This document shows, in pieces, positions 43,255 through 51,179 of a stretch of DNA of 64,000 nucleotides. The translations under genes were made by a program, and so were the position numbers. The notes under the pieces are model-generated. The model was not told the origin of the DNA and ran no database searches. It saw only the letters and a program-made list of their open reading frames with translations. The stretch comes from JAOUEA01 sp963790335 (GTDB lineage: Bacteria; Actinomycetota; UBA4738; HRBIN12), in assembly GCA_963790335.1 (NCBI GenBank), contig CAWBOB010000002.1, forward strand, positions 248,001-312,000, in the 5' to 3' direction. Numbering within the stretch: the first letter of the stretch is position 1; the number at the start of each line of letters is the position of its first letter.

Positions 43255-45542
43255 GGGCGCGACCCCCGTTTCCGATCGGGCTCCTGATCGCCGCAGCGTC
43301 CGGGCTGGCGCTCTCGCTCGCGTTCCCACCGGCGGGTGTGTGGCCGGTGGCGTTCGTCGCGATCACGCCGCTGCTGTGGCTGGTCGCGGCGGCGACGCCT
43401 CGAAGGGGCTTCCTGCTGGGGCTCGTGTTCGGGCTCACCTTCCACGGCGCCACGCTCTACTGGATCCTGCGGTTCGGCGAGCTCGCCTGGGTCGCCGTCA
43501 CGATCGTCTCCGCGCTCTGGCTCGGAGCGTTCGGGCTCCTGGCGACCTCGCTCGCGCGCCGTCGCGGGCCGGTCGCCGGCGCCATCGGGATCGCGTCGGC
43601 CTGGACGGTGCTCGAATGGCTGAAGGGCATGTGGCCGCTCGGTGGGTTCACCTGGGGCACGCTCGGCGTCTCGCAGGTCGACAACCCCGCGACCGTGCGG
43701 CTCGCGACGGTGGCGGGTGTGTGGGGCGTCACGTTCGCGGTCGTCGTCGTCAACGCGGCGCTGGTGCGGCTCGCCGAGGGGGAAGCCGTGCCCGGCGGGC
43801 GAGGCGTCCGGCACCGGCTCGCGGCGCCGATCGGAGCGCTCGCGTTGGCCGTGGCTCCACTCGTCCTGCCGTTCGCGACCGCCGAGGGCCCGCCGATCGA
43901 CATCGCCACCATCCAGATCGACGTCCGCCGAGCGGCGGCAGGCATCGGCTCGAGTGAAGATCTGCGCATCGCCGCCATGCACGTCGACCAGCACCGGCGC
44001 ATCGCGACGGACGGTGCGCCGGATCTCGTGGTGTGGGGGGAGGGAGCGCTCGACCCTCAGGCCGCTGCCGACCCGGCGGTGCGATCGGCGGTCGGGCGGA
44101 CCATCGCCGAGCTCGGGGTGCCAACGATCGTCGGCGCCGTCGTCGACGACGCCGACGGGGCCCAGTACACATCGGTGATCCAGTTCGACGCGAACGGTGC
44201 CGAGGTGGACCGGTACGACAAGACCCACCTCGTGCCGTTCGGGGAGTACGTGCCCTTCCGATCGAGGCTGGCGTGGATCGAGGCGATCGACCAGGTCCCG
44301 GTCGACCGGTCGACGGGCGAGGGCACGAAGCTGCTGTCGAGCCCGGGCCTGCCGCCGTTCAGCGCACCGATCTGCTTCGAGAACTCGTTCCCGGCGATCA
44401 CACGGTCGATCGTGGGGGAGGGGGCGGGGTTCGTCGTGGTACCGGTCAACAACGCCTCGTACGGGTTCACCGCCGCCAGCGCCCAGCACCTGCAGATGTC
44501 GCAGATGCGCGCGATCGAGACCGGGCGTTGGTACGTGAACGCGGCGATCTCGGGCATCAGCGCCTTCGTGAACCCGTCGGGGCGCATCGTCGACTCGGCC
44601 GGGCTGTTCGAGACCGAGATCCTGCGTCGCACCATCCGCGCGTCCGACGAGCGCACGTGGTTCGTGAGGCTGGGGGACTGGCTCCCCTGGCTCTGCCTGG
44701 CGTTCCTCATCGGTCTGTTCGCGCTGCCACGCCGAGGGTCCCCGGCGGGTGCGGCGCCGCTTCCGCTCGAACCCGGGCGACGCCGCACCCTCGTCATCCT
44801 GCCCACCTATGAGGAGCGCGTCACCGTGGAGCAGGTGCTGCGAGGGGTGCGCAAGGCCCCGCACGACGTCGATCTGCTCGTGGTCGACGACTCCTCACCC
44901 GACGGCACGGCGCAGGTCGTGCGCGACGTGATGTCGGCCGAGCCTCACATCCGGCTCGTGCAGCGACCGGCTCGCTCCGGCCTCGCGAGCGCCTACCTCG
45001 AGGGGTTCCGGCTCGCGCTCGACGAGGGGTACGACCTCATCGTCGAGATGGACTCCGACCTGTCGCACGACCCTGCGGAGCTGCCCAGGCTGCTCGATGC
45101 CGCCGCGCGCGCCGACCTCGTGGTGGGAAGCCGGTACGTGCCGGGAGGGTCGGTCTCCAACTGGAGCCGGGCTCGCGTTGCGCTCTCGCGTGCGGGCAAC
45201 ACCTACGCGCGCCTCATGCTGGGTGTGCCGGTGCACGACGCGACGAGCGGGTTCCGCGTCTACCGCCGGGCGCTGCTGACCGCGCTCATGGACGAGCCGA
45301 TCGTCTCCGAGGGCTACGGGTTCCAGATCGAGCTGGTCATGCGGGCCTGGCGCCGTGGCGCGACGATCGTCGAGGTTCCCATCACGTTCCGTGAGCGCGA
45401 GCACGGACATTCGAAGATCTCCCGGCGCATCGTCGTCGAGGCCCTGTGGCTCGTCACCCGTTGGGGCCTCGCGGCGCGGTTCGCGACGGGTTCCCCCGAG
45501 GAGGACGCGACGCCGCCTCCGCCTGTGATGCTTCCCCCATAA
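43236..45542 (+). CDS. Fused apolipoprotein N-acyltransferase and polyprenol-phosphate mannosyltransferase (Lnt-Ppm1)
   Basis: 768 residues from GTG 43236. Residues 10-495 are Lnt: six or so membrane helices, then a nitrilase-like domain with catalytic triad E269 (VWGEGAL), K329 (YDKTHLVPFGEY) and C380 (APICFENSFP). Residues about 515-745 are a GT2 glycosyltransferase: LVILPTYEERVTVEQVL, VVDDSSPDGTAQVV, EMDSDLSHDP and SGFRVYRRALL. The same fusion is known in M. tuberculosis Ppm1, which makes polyprenol-phosphate mannose for glycolipids and glycoproteins. Lnt adds the third acyl chain to lipoproteins. The fusion links lipoprotein and mannose metabolism at the membrane. Confidence 0.92.
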   Translation: MPRLRLRARPPFPIGLLIAAASGLALSLAFPPAGVWPVAFVAITPLLWLVAAATPRRGFLLGLVFGLTFHGATLYWILRFGELAWVAVTIVSALWLGAFGLLATSLARRRGPVAGAIGIASAWTVLEWLKGMWPLGGFTWGTLGVSQVDNPATVRLATVAGVWGVTFAVVVVNAALVRLAEGEAVPGGRGVRHRLAAPIGALALAVAPLVLPFATAEGPPIDIATIQIDVRRAAAGIGSSEDLRIAAMHVDQHRRIATDGAPDLVVWGEGALDPQAAADPAVRSAVGRTIAELGVPTIVGAVVDDADGAQYTSVIQFDANGAEVDRYDKTHLVPFGEYVPFRSRLAWIEAIDQVPVDRSTGEGTKLLSSPGLPPFSAPICFENSFPAITRSIVGEGAGFVVVPVNNASYGFTAASAQHLQMSQMRAIETGRWYVNAAISGISAFVNPSGRIVDSAGLFETEILRRTIRASDERTWFVRLGDWLPWLCLAFLIGLFALPRRGSPAGAAPLPLEPGRRRTLVILPTYEERVTVEQVLRGVRKAPHDVDLLVVDDSSPDGTAQVVRDVMSAEPHIRLVQRPARSGLASAYLEGFRLALDEGYDLIVEMDSDLSHDPAELPRLLDAAARADLVVGSRYVPGGSVSNWSRARVALSRAGNTYARLMLGVPVHDATSGFRVYRRALLTALMDEPIVSEGYGFQIELVMRAWRRGATIVEVPITFREREHGHSKISRRIVVEALWLVTRWGLAARFATGSPEEDATPPPPVMLPP

Positions 45543-45552
45543 TGGACATTAT
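45539..45552. repeat. AT-rich palindrome between convergent genes
   Basis: ATAATG-GA-CATTAT overlaps the Lnt-Ppm stop codon and stands 34 bp from the gcvPB stop. It is the most AT-rich inverted repeat in the window. The stem is short, so a terminator role is only possible. Confidence 0.3.
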
Positions 45553-45585
45553 GTAACGTAGCGCGAGAACGGGAGGAAGGTGGCC

Positions 45586-47091
45586 CTACCCTTGCGGTTC
45601 CTCCCCATCTGCAGGGCCCCACCGCAGCTGCAAGCGGCGAGCGGCTCGCGCTTCGTCGAGCCGCCGCACCGGCGTGGTGACGGGCGCCTCGTGCAAGACC
45701 GCAGGGTCCGACTCGGCCTCGGCGGCTGCCCGCAGGAACGCATCGGCCATCGCGTCGAGCGTCTGTTTCGACTCGGTCTCGGTCGGCTCGATCATCATCG
45801 CCTCGTCGACGACGAGGGGGAAGTAGACCGTGGACGGGTGGAAGCCGAGGTCGATCATCCGCTTCGCGACGTCGGTCGCTCGCACCCCCGTGCGACGCTC
45901 GAGGGGCGCGGCCGTGGCGACGAACTCGTGCATCACGGGGGCTCGCGGGTAGGCCAGCGGGAACGCCTGCGTGATGCGCGCCGCGAGGTAGTTGGCGTTC
46001 AGCACCGCGAGCTCGCTCACCTCGGTGAGACCGTCGCCGCCGTGGCCGAAAACGTATGCGTACGCGCGAACGAGCACGCCGACGTTGCCGTGGAAGCCGT
46101 GGAGGCGCCCGATCGACTTCGGACGGTCGCCGTCCCAGCGGAAGGTGCCCTCGGCATCGCGGGCGACGACCGGCGCAGGCAGGTACTCGGCCAACTCCTC
46201 GGTGACGCCGACCGGCCCGGCGCCGGGCCCTCCCCCGCCGTGAGGGGTCGCGAACGTCTTGTGGGTGTTGATGTGCACGATGTCGAACCCCATGTCGCCG
46301 GGGCGCGCCTTGCCCATGATCGCGTTGAGGTTCGCCCCGTCGTAATAGACGAGTCCGCCGGCGGCGTGCAACGTGCCGGTGATCTCCTCGATGCGCTCCT
46401 CGAACACCCCGAGCGTGTTCGGGTTCGTGAGCATGAGGCCCGCCACCCGCTCGTCGACGAGCCCGCGCAGGGCTTCGACGTCGACCAGCCCGCGGTCGTC
46501 GGAGGGAACGCTCACGGCTTCGAACCCGGCGAGCCGCACGCTGGCCGGGTTCGTGCCGTGCGCCGCGTCGGGGATGAGCACCCTCGTGCGACCCCCGCCG
46601 CGGTCGCCGTGATACGCCCGCATGATCAGCAGCCCGGTCATCTCCCCGCACGCGCCGGCGGGGGGCTGCATCGTCGCGTGTGCCATGCCGGTGATCTCGC
46701 ACAGCGCACGCTCGAGCCGCCACAACAGCTCGAGCAGGCCCTGCACGGTGGACTCCGGCTGCAGCGGATGCGCGCGTTGGAAGCCCGGGAACCCCGCCAC
46801 CGCCTCGGCGACCTTGGGGTTGTACTTCATCGTGCACGAGCCGAGGGGGTACGGCCCGGTGTCGACCCCGTAGTTCAGCTGCGACAGCATGGTGTAGTGG
46901 CGCACGACATCGATCTCCGCGACCTCAGGGAGCCCGGCGGCCGATGCACGTGCATGGCCCTGCGGAACCGGCACCGGCGGCACGTCGAGCGGAGCGAAGG
47001 CCGACGCGCGTCGACCCGGCGCCGAGCGGTCCATGATCGTGCCTGCCGATGACGTCGGACCCCGCGTGCGGATGGGCGCCCCTTCGATCAC
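45586..47091 (-). CDS. gcvPB: Glycine dehydrogenase (decarboxylating) subunit 2, GcvPB
   Basis: 501 residues, the PLP-binding half of the split P protein. YPLGSCTMKYNPK, AHGTNPASVRLAGF and HINTHKTFATPHGGGGPGAGP are diagnostic; K278 in THKTF binds pyridoxal phosphate. With GcvPA it decarboxylates glycine and loads the aminomethyl group onto lipoyl-GcvH. Its GTG start overlaps the gcvPA stop by four bases, as suits a 1:1 complex. Confidence 0.96.
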   Translation of the reverse strand: MIEGAPIRTRGPTSSAGTIMDRSAPGRRASAFAPLDVPPVPVPQGHARASAAGLPEVAEIDVVRHYTMLSQLNYGVDTGPYPLGSCTMKYNPKVAEAVAGFPGFQRAHPLQPESTVQGLLELLWRLERALCEITGMAHATMQPPAGACGEMTGLLIMRAYHGDRGGGRTRVLIPDAAHGTNPASVRLAGFEAVSVPSDDRGLVDVEALRGLVDERVAGLMLTNPNTLGVFEERIEEITGTLHAAGGLVYYDGANLNAIMGKARPGDMGFDIVHINTHKTFATPHGGGGPGAGPVGVTEELAEYLPAPVVARDAEGTFRWDGDRPKSIGRLHGFHGNVGVLVRAYAYVFGHGGDGLTEVSELAVLNANYLAARITQAFPLAYPRAPVMHEFVATAAPLERRTGVRATDVAKRMIDLGFHPSTVYFPLVVDEAMMIEPTETESKQTLDAMADAFLRAAAEAESDPAVLHEAPVTTPVRRLDEARAARRLQLRWGPADGEEPQG

Positions 47092-48392
47092 GCCGCCAGC
47101 ACCTCACCGAGCGCTCCGACGAAGGCGTCGATCTCCGCACGGGAGCGGCGCTCCGTGAGCGCCACGACGAGCACGTCGTCGCCCGCATGCGGCATCGACA
47201 CACCCGCGAGGAACCCTCGCTCCACCATGGCCTCGACGACCTCGTCGGCCGGTCGCGGCAGTCGCAGGGCGAACTCCTTGAAGAACGGCTCGTCCGACAG
47301 CATCGAGACCCCCGGCAACCCGGCGAGCGCGCGGGCTGCATAGCCGGCCTTGGCCAGGCACTGCTGCCCGAGCTCGACGAGCCCGGTGGGGCCGAGCCAG
47401 GCGAGGTAGACCGCCGCGGCGATCGCCATGAGCGTCTGGTTCGTGCAGATGTTCGAGTTCGCTCGCTCGCGACGGATGTGCTGCTCACGAGCTTGCAGGG
47501 TGAGCACGTAGCCCGTACGCCCCTCGGCGTCGACCGTCTCTCCGACGATGCGGCCCGGAAGCTTGCGCACGTCGGCGAGCCGAGCCGCGATGATGCCGAG
47601 GTATGGACCGCCGTAGCTCAGGTGGTTGCCGAGCGGCTGGCCCTCCCCGACCGCGATGTCGGCGCCGAGCTCCCCCGGCGGGGCGAGCACGCCGAGCGAC
47701 ATCGGATCGAAGATCTGGATGGCGGTGGCTCCGCCGGCGTGTGCGGCATCGAAACGCTGCCGCACGGGCTCGAGCACCCCGAACACGTTGGGATGCTGCA
47801 CCACGACCGCCGCCACGTCATCACCCATCTGTGGATCGCCGTCGAAGATCTCCGGTTCGTACCCCGCCCCTGTGCCGGCGGTGCGCAGCGCCTGCACGGC
47901 GCGCGGATCGACACCCGAGGCCACCAGCACCCTGGACCGCTCCCCCGCGAGCGTCATGTGCACCGCTTCCACGAGGGCGGTCGCGCCGTCGTAGAGCGAG
48001 GCGTTCGACACCTCGAGACCCGTGAGCTCACAGATCATCGACTGGTACTCGAACAGGATCTGGAGCACGCCCTGGGAGAGCTCCGGCTGGTACGGCGTGT
48101 ACGACGTGTAGAGCTCGCTTCGCCCGGTGAGCGCCCACACGATCGACGGCACGTGATGGTCGTAGGCACCGGCGCCCGCGAAGCAGACGAGGTCGTCGGC
48201 GCTCCGGTTGCGGCTCGCGAGCGACCGCAGGTCGGCGACGAGCTCCATCTCACTCACCCCGTTAGGCATCGCCAAGGGTTCGGGCAGCCGGACCGACGCC
48301 GGGATCTGCTCGAAGAGCTCGCCCACCGAGCTCGCTCCGATCGCCGCGAGCATCTCGCGGATCTCGTCGGCGGTGTGTGGGCTGAACCTCAC
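47088..48392 (-). CDS. gcvPA: Glycine dehydrogenase (decarboxylating) subunit 1, GcvPA
   Basis: 434 residues, the other half of the split P protein: FAGAGAYDHHVPSIV, YTSYTPYQPELSQGVLQILFE, NASLYDGATALVEA and GGPYLGIIAAR are strongly conserved. A split GcvP is usual in several bacterial phyla but M. tuberculosis has one fused protein. The GTG start has TAGACT 8 nt upstream and no ribosome site. gcvT is missing here; gcvH lies 5.9 kb away. Confidence 0.96.
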   Translation of the reverse strand: MRFSPHTADEIREMLAAIGASSVGELFEQIPASVRLPEPLAMPNGVSEMELVADLRSLASRNRSADDLVCFAGAGAYDHHVPSIVWALTGRSELYTSYTPYQPELSQGVLQILFEYQSMICELTGLEVSNASLYDGATALVEAVHMTLAGERSRVLVASGVDPRAVQALRTAGTGAGYEPEIFDGDPQMGDDVAAVVVQHPNVFGVLEPVRQRFDAAHAGGATAIQIFDPMSLGVLAPPGELGADIAVGEGQPLGNHLSYGGPYLGIIAARLADVRKLPGRIVGETVDAEGRTGYVLTLQAREQHIRRERANSNICTNQTLMAIAAAVYLAWLGPTGLVELGQQCLAKAGYAARALAGLPGVSMLSDEPFFKEFALRLPRPADEVVEAMVERGFLAGVSMPHAGDDVLVVALTERRSRAEIDAFVGALGEVLAA

Positions 48393-48400
48393 GTCGCGCC

Positions 48401-48406
48401 AGTCTA
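48401..48406 (-). promoter_or_regulatory. -10 element of a leaderless gcvPA transcript
   Basis: Minus-strand TAGACT is followed by 8 nt and the GTG start of gcvPA. It overlaps the end of the upstream nuclease-like gene. Confidence 0.45.
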
Positions 48407-48832
48407 CGAGGCGCGATCCCGATGCTCGACTCCGGGGGCGGGCCCGTCGGGGCGATGCTGGGCGCGCACGTCCTCGAGCCCGTACTTCATGACCAGGGAC
48501 AGGTAGTCACGCTGGTAGAAGATCTTGCAGCTGATCTCCGGATACCGTTCACGGAGCCGGCGCACCTTGCCGTTCTTCTTGGTGACGAGCCGCTGGTTCA
48601 GCGTCGTGATCTCGATGTAGAGGTCGAACTCGGGAAGGTAGAAGTCGGGCGTGAACCGTTGGAGCACCCGGCCTTCCTTGTCGAAGTCGATGTCGAACGA
48701 CGTGGGCTCGTACTGCCACTCGATGCCGTAGAACTCGAGCAGCTTCGCGAACTGACGCTCGGAGGCATGGGCGAAGTGGAGGGTGTCGCTCTTCAGGGGC
48801 ACATCGTCGAACCGTTCGGGTCGGGCGCTCAC
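48404..48832 (-). CDS. PD-(D/E)XK-like putative endonuclease fold protein
   Basis: 142 residues with a sequence order typical of restriction-endonuclease-like folds: a first-helix glutamate (HASERQFAKLLEFYGI, E25), then RFTPDFYLPEFDLYIEITT with D63 and E74, then LVTKKNGKVRRLRERYP (candidate lysines K85, K86). The usual E-x-K is E-I-T, so the lysine may come from the next segment or activity may be lost. It shares GTGA overlap with the MerR gene and lies before gcvPA. I know no function; the conserved core resembles TnsA-type nucleases. Confidence 0.6.
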   Translation of the reverse strand: MSARPERFDDVPLKSDTLHFAHASERQFAKLLEFYGIEWQYEPTSFDIDFDKEGRVLQRFTPDFYLPEFDLYIEITTLNQRLVTKKNGKVRRLRERYPEISCKIFYQRDYLSLVMKYGLEDVRAQHRPDGPAPGVEHRDRAS

Positions 48833-49275
48833 GGCCCTCCGACCGCGGCTCGCCGGGCCCGCGGTTTCGCGGCGGAGGCCACGCTGTCCTCGAGGTCGGT
48901 GTACACGGCGTCGAGCGAGATCGCGAACACTCCCTGGCCGTTGCGCAACAGGTCGACGACCGCCTCGGGCGAGTGGGCCTCGTAGACGCCGGTGCCGTCG
49001 GACATCAGCGTGACACCGTGCGGGGGCCGCTCCATCGCCCGGAGGTGCTCGACCGCCTTGCGGACCCGCTGCAACGAGATGCCGGTGTCGAGGAGCTTCT
49101 TGATCACCTTGAGGGTCGCGAGGTCCTGGAAGGAGTAGAGACGCTGGGTTCCCGACCCGTGCGCATCGTTGACCGACGGGGTGACGAGGCCGGTTCGCGT
49201 CCAGTAGTCGAGCTGGCGATAGGTGATGCCGGCGATGCGCTTAGCTTCGGGCGCACGGAAACCTTGCTCCTGCAT
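48829..49275 (-). CDS. MerR-family transcriptional regulator (Rv1830-like)
   Basis: 148 residues from ATG 49275: HTH plus dimerisation helix (RAPEAKRIAGITYRQLDYWTRTGLV, SGTQRLYSFQDLATLKVIKKLLDTGISLQRVRKAVEHL), then a short domain (VYEAHSPEAVVDLLRNGQGVFAISL). There are no metal-binding cysteines. The family is found beside gcv, DUF151 and FHA genes in actinobacteria, which is also true here. Longer in-frame starts upstream are open but lie beyond the promoter. Confidence 0.88.
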   Translation of the reverse strand: MQEQGFRAPEAKRIAGITYRQLDYWTRTGLVTPSVNDAHGSGTQRLYSFQDLATLKVIKKLLDTGISLQRVRKAVEHLRAMERPPHGVTLMSDGTGVYEAHSPEAVVDLLRNGQGVFAISLDAVYTDLEDSVASAAKPRARRAAVGGP

Positions 49276-49347
49276 GACGACTCCCTGCGACGCTCGTTGG
49301 ACCCGGAGGACGACCGTGACGGTCGAATCACGCTGTTGTGTTTCAGC

Positions 49348-49376
49348 AGCGTATGGCGGCCGCGGACGCCTGTCAA
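49348..49376 (-). promoter_or_regulatory. Promoter of the merR-nuclease operon
   Basis: On the minus strand TTGACA (49371-49376) and TACGCT (49348-49353) are 17 bp apart. The consensus -35 and good spacing make it the best sigma-70-type promoter in the window. It lies 73 bp before the merR ATG. Confidence 0.6.
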
Positions 49377-49532
49377 CGCCGGGCGGGACCCCGGCGAAGG
49401 CGCCGCTCAAGTTCCCTCCCCGGATGCCCGATGCATCCCTAGTCATCAACGGACCGTCGGGCTAGTCACCCCAGGGGCCGCTCGCTGGTCCGGAATGACC
49501 ATCACCGTCGTCGATCGCAGGAGACGAGGAAC

Positions 49533-49979
49533 ATGACCTCCACCCCCCGACGCATCGCCCTGATCGCCGCGGCCATGGCTTCGCTCTGGCTGGCGCTCCC
49601 ATCGGCAGCGTTCGCGCGCACGCCGAACTACTCCTGGCAGATGTTCCGCGAGACCAACCAGGCGCGTGTCCACCACTCAGCAGGTCGCCTCGACCGGGCA
49701 CACCGCCTGGAGAGCGTCGCCACCGCGCATGCCAGGTCCATGGCTCGGCGCGGAAGCCTGTTCCACTCCTCGGGCCCGAGCCGCTACGGGGTTCGCTGCC
49801 GCGTGTGGGGCGAGAACGTGGGGTACACCACGGGCGACATCTCAAGTCTGCAACGCGCCTTCATGCGCAGTCCGTCGCACCGCATCCACGTGCTCGATCG
49901 AAGCTTCCACCGGGTCGCGATCGGTTCGGCGACCGACGATCGGGGCCGGGTCTACGTGGCGCTGTTCTTCTGCACGTGA
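49533..49979 (+). CDS. Secreted CAP/SCP-domain protein (YkwD-like)
   Basis: 148 residues: signal peptide ending ALPSAAFA before RTPNY, then a CAP domain with FRETNQARVHHSAGRL, ESVATAHARSMARRGSLFHSS (CAP motif histidine), VWGENVGY and FMRSPSHRIHVLDRSFHRVAIGS. Cysteines at CRVW and FFCT may form a disulfide. Bacterial CAP proteins are exported and have unclear roles at the envelope. Single gene, divergent from merR. Confidence 0.88.
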   Translation: MTSTPRRIALIAAAMASLWLALPSAAFARTPNYSWQMFRETNQARVHHSAGRLDRAHRLESVATAHARSMARRGSLFHSSGPSRYGVRCRVWGENVGYTTGDISSLQRAFMRSPSHRIHVLDRSFHRVAIGSATDDRGRVYVALFFCT

Positions 49980-50003
49980 GGCTGGGCAACCGCCGCCGAG
50001 GAG

Positions 50004-50477
50004 CTACTGAGCGAAGTCGTCCGGCGTGACCTCGTCGAGGAACTCCCGGAACTTCTCGACCTCGTCGTCCTCGTCCTCGGGGATCAGGATCGACGCTTCC
50101 TCCAGCACATCCTCGTGCACGAAGATGGGCACCGACATGCGCACCGCGAGCGCGATCGCGTCGGACGGGCGGGAGGAGATCGCGTAGTCCTCGCCCTGGC
50201 GGTTCATGGCGATCGTGGCGAAGAACGTCGATTCCCGGAGCTCGGTGACCTCGATGCGACGCACATCGACCGCGAGATCGTCGAGGATGGTGCGGAGCAG
50301 GTCGTGGGTCATCGGCCGAGGCGTCACGACCCCCTGCAGCGAGAGCGCGATCGCGGCGGCCTCGGCGGCGCCGATCCAGATCGGAAGGTAGCGCTCCCCG
50401 CCTCGCTCGCGGAGCAGCACGATGGGCTGATTCGTGGGGAGCTCGACGCGCACCCCGGTCAGTTCCATCTCGATCAT
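50004..50477 (-). CDS. Bifunctional nuclease family protein (DUF151)
   Basis: 157 residues: MELTGVRVELPTNQPIVLLRERGGERYLPIWIG, AIALSLQGVVTPRPMTHDLL and SRPSDAIALAVRMSVPIFVHEDVLEEA are the DUF151 signatures. Related proteins in plants and Thermotoga have been reported to have nuclease or structural roles. The tail is acidic. It sits between the CAP gene and hpt; in M. tuberculosis the homologue (Rv1829) lies between two MerR genes. Confidence 0.9.
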   Translation of the reverse strand: MIEMELTGVRVELPTNQPIVLLRERGGERYLPIWIGAAEAAAIALSLQGVVTPRPMTHDLLRTILDDLAVDVRRIEVTELRESTFFATIAMNRQGEDYAISSRPSDAIALAVRMSVPIFVHEDVLEEASILIPEDEDDEVEKFREFLDEVTPDDFAQ

Positions 50478-50561
50478 CGCGGAGCGAGCGTAACCGCGGG
50501 TCTGCGCACGGGCAACCGGACCTGCGGTGGTCCCGTCGGATCGGTGGCGCGACCGCCGCGC

Positions 50562-51137
50562 TCAGACGCCGGCGAACCGAGGCGCGAGCAGGGACGGGTC
50601 GGCTTCGAGCGCAGGGAGGTCGTGGACCTGCAGGATGTCGGGGAGGTTGCGATACCGCTCATGGACGTCGAGCCCGTACCCGATGACGAACCGGTCGGGG
50701 CACTCGAAGCCGACGTACCGCGGCGCGAGCGGCGCGATCCGGCGCACCGACTTGTCGAGCAGCGTGCACACCTCGAGCGACGCGGGTCCCCTGGCTCCCA
50801 GCACCCCGAGCAGGTAGCGCGCCGTGAGGCCGGTATCAACGATGTCCTCGACCAGCACCACGTCACGTCCGGACAGATCGACGTCGACGTCGAGCAGGAT
50901 GCGGACCCGCCCGAGCGACTCCGTCGCGTCGCCGTATCGGCTGATCGCCATGAAGTGCGGTTCGGCCGCCGTCGGCATCGCACGCATGAGGTCGGCGAGG
51001 AAGACCGCCCCGCCCTTCAGCACCGTGATGAGCACCGGCGCTCGTTCCACGTAGTCCCCCGCGATGGCGCGCCCGAGCTCCTGGACCCGTCGGCGGATGT
51101 CCTCGCGTGCGAACAGGACGCTCGCGACATCCGTCAT
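50562..51137 (-). CDS. hpt: Hypoxanthine-guanine phosphoribosyltransferase
   Basis: 191 residues of type I PRTase fold. VLKGGAVFLADLMRAM, the PRPP motif VVLVEDIVDTGLTARYL and PDRFVIGYGLDVHERYRNLPDI are characteristic. It salvages hypoxanthine and guanine with PRPP. The ATG has TAGGCT 8 nt upstream and no ribosome site, so it is likely leaderless. Confidence 0.95.
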   Translation of the reverse strand: MTDVASVLFAREDIRRRVQELGRAIAGDYVERAPVLITVLKGGAVFLADLMRAMPTAAEPHFMAISRYGDATESLGRVRILLDVDVDLSGRDVVLVEDIVDTGLTARYLLGVLGARGPASLEVCTLLDKSVRRIAPLAPRYVGFECPDRFVIGYGLDVHERYRNLPDILQVHDLPALEADPSLLAPRFAGV

Positions 51138-51145
51138 GGACCGCG

Positions 51146-51151
51146 AGCCTA
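51146..51151 (-). promoter_or_regulatory. -10 element of a leaderless hpt transcript
   Basis: Minus-strand TAGGCT precedes the hpt ATG by 8 nt in the 42-bp gap after the carboxypeptidase gene. Confidence 0.45.
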
Positions 51152-51179
51152 GCAGGGGCCGGGCACGGCTCAGCGGTGC

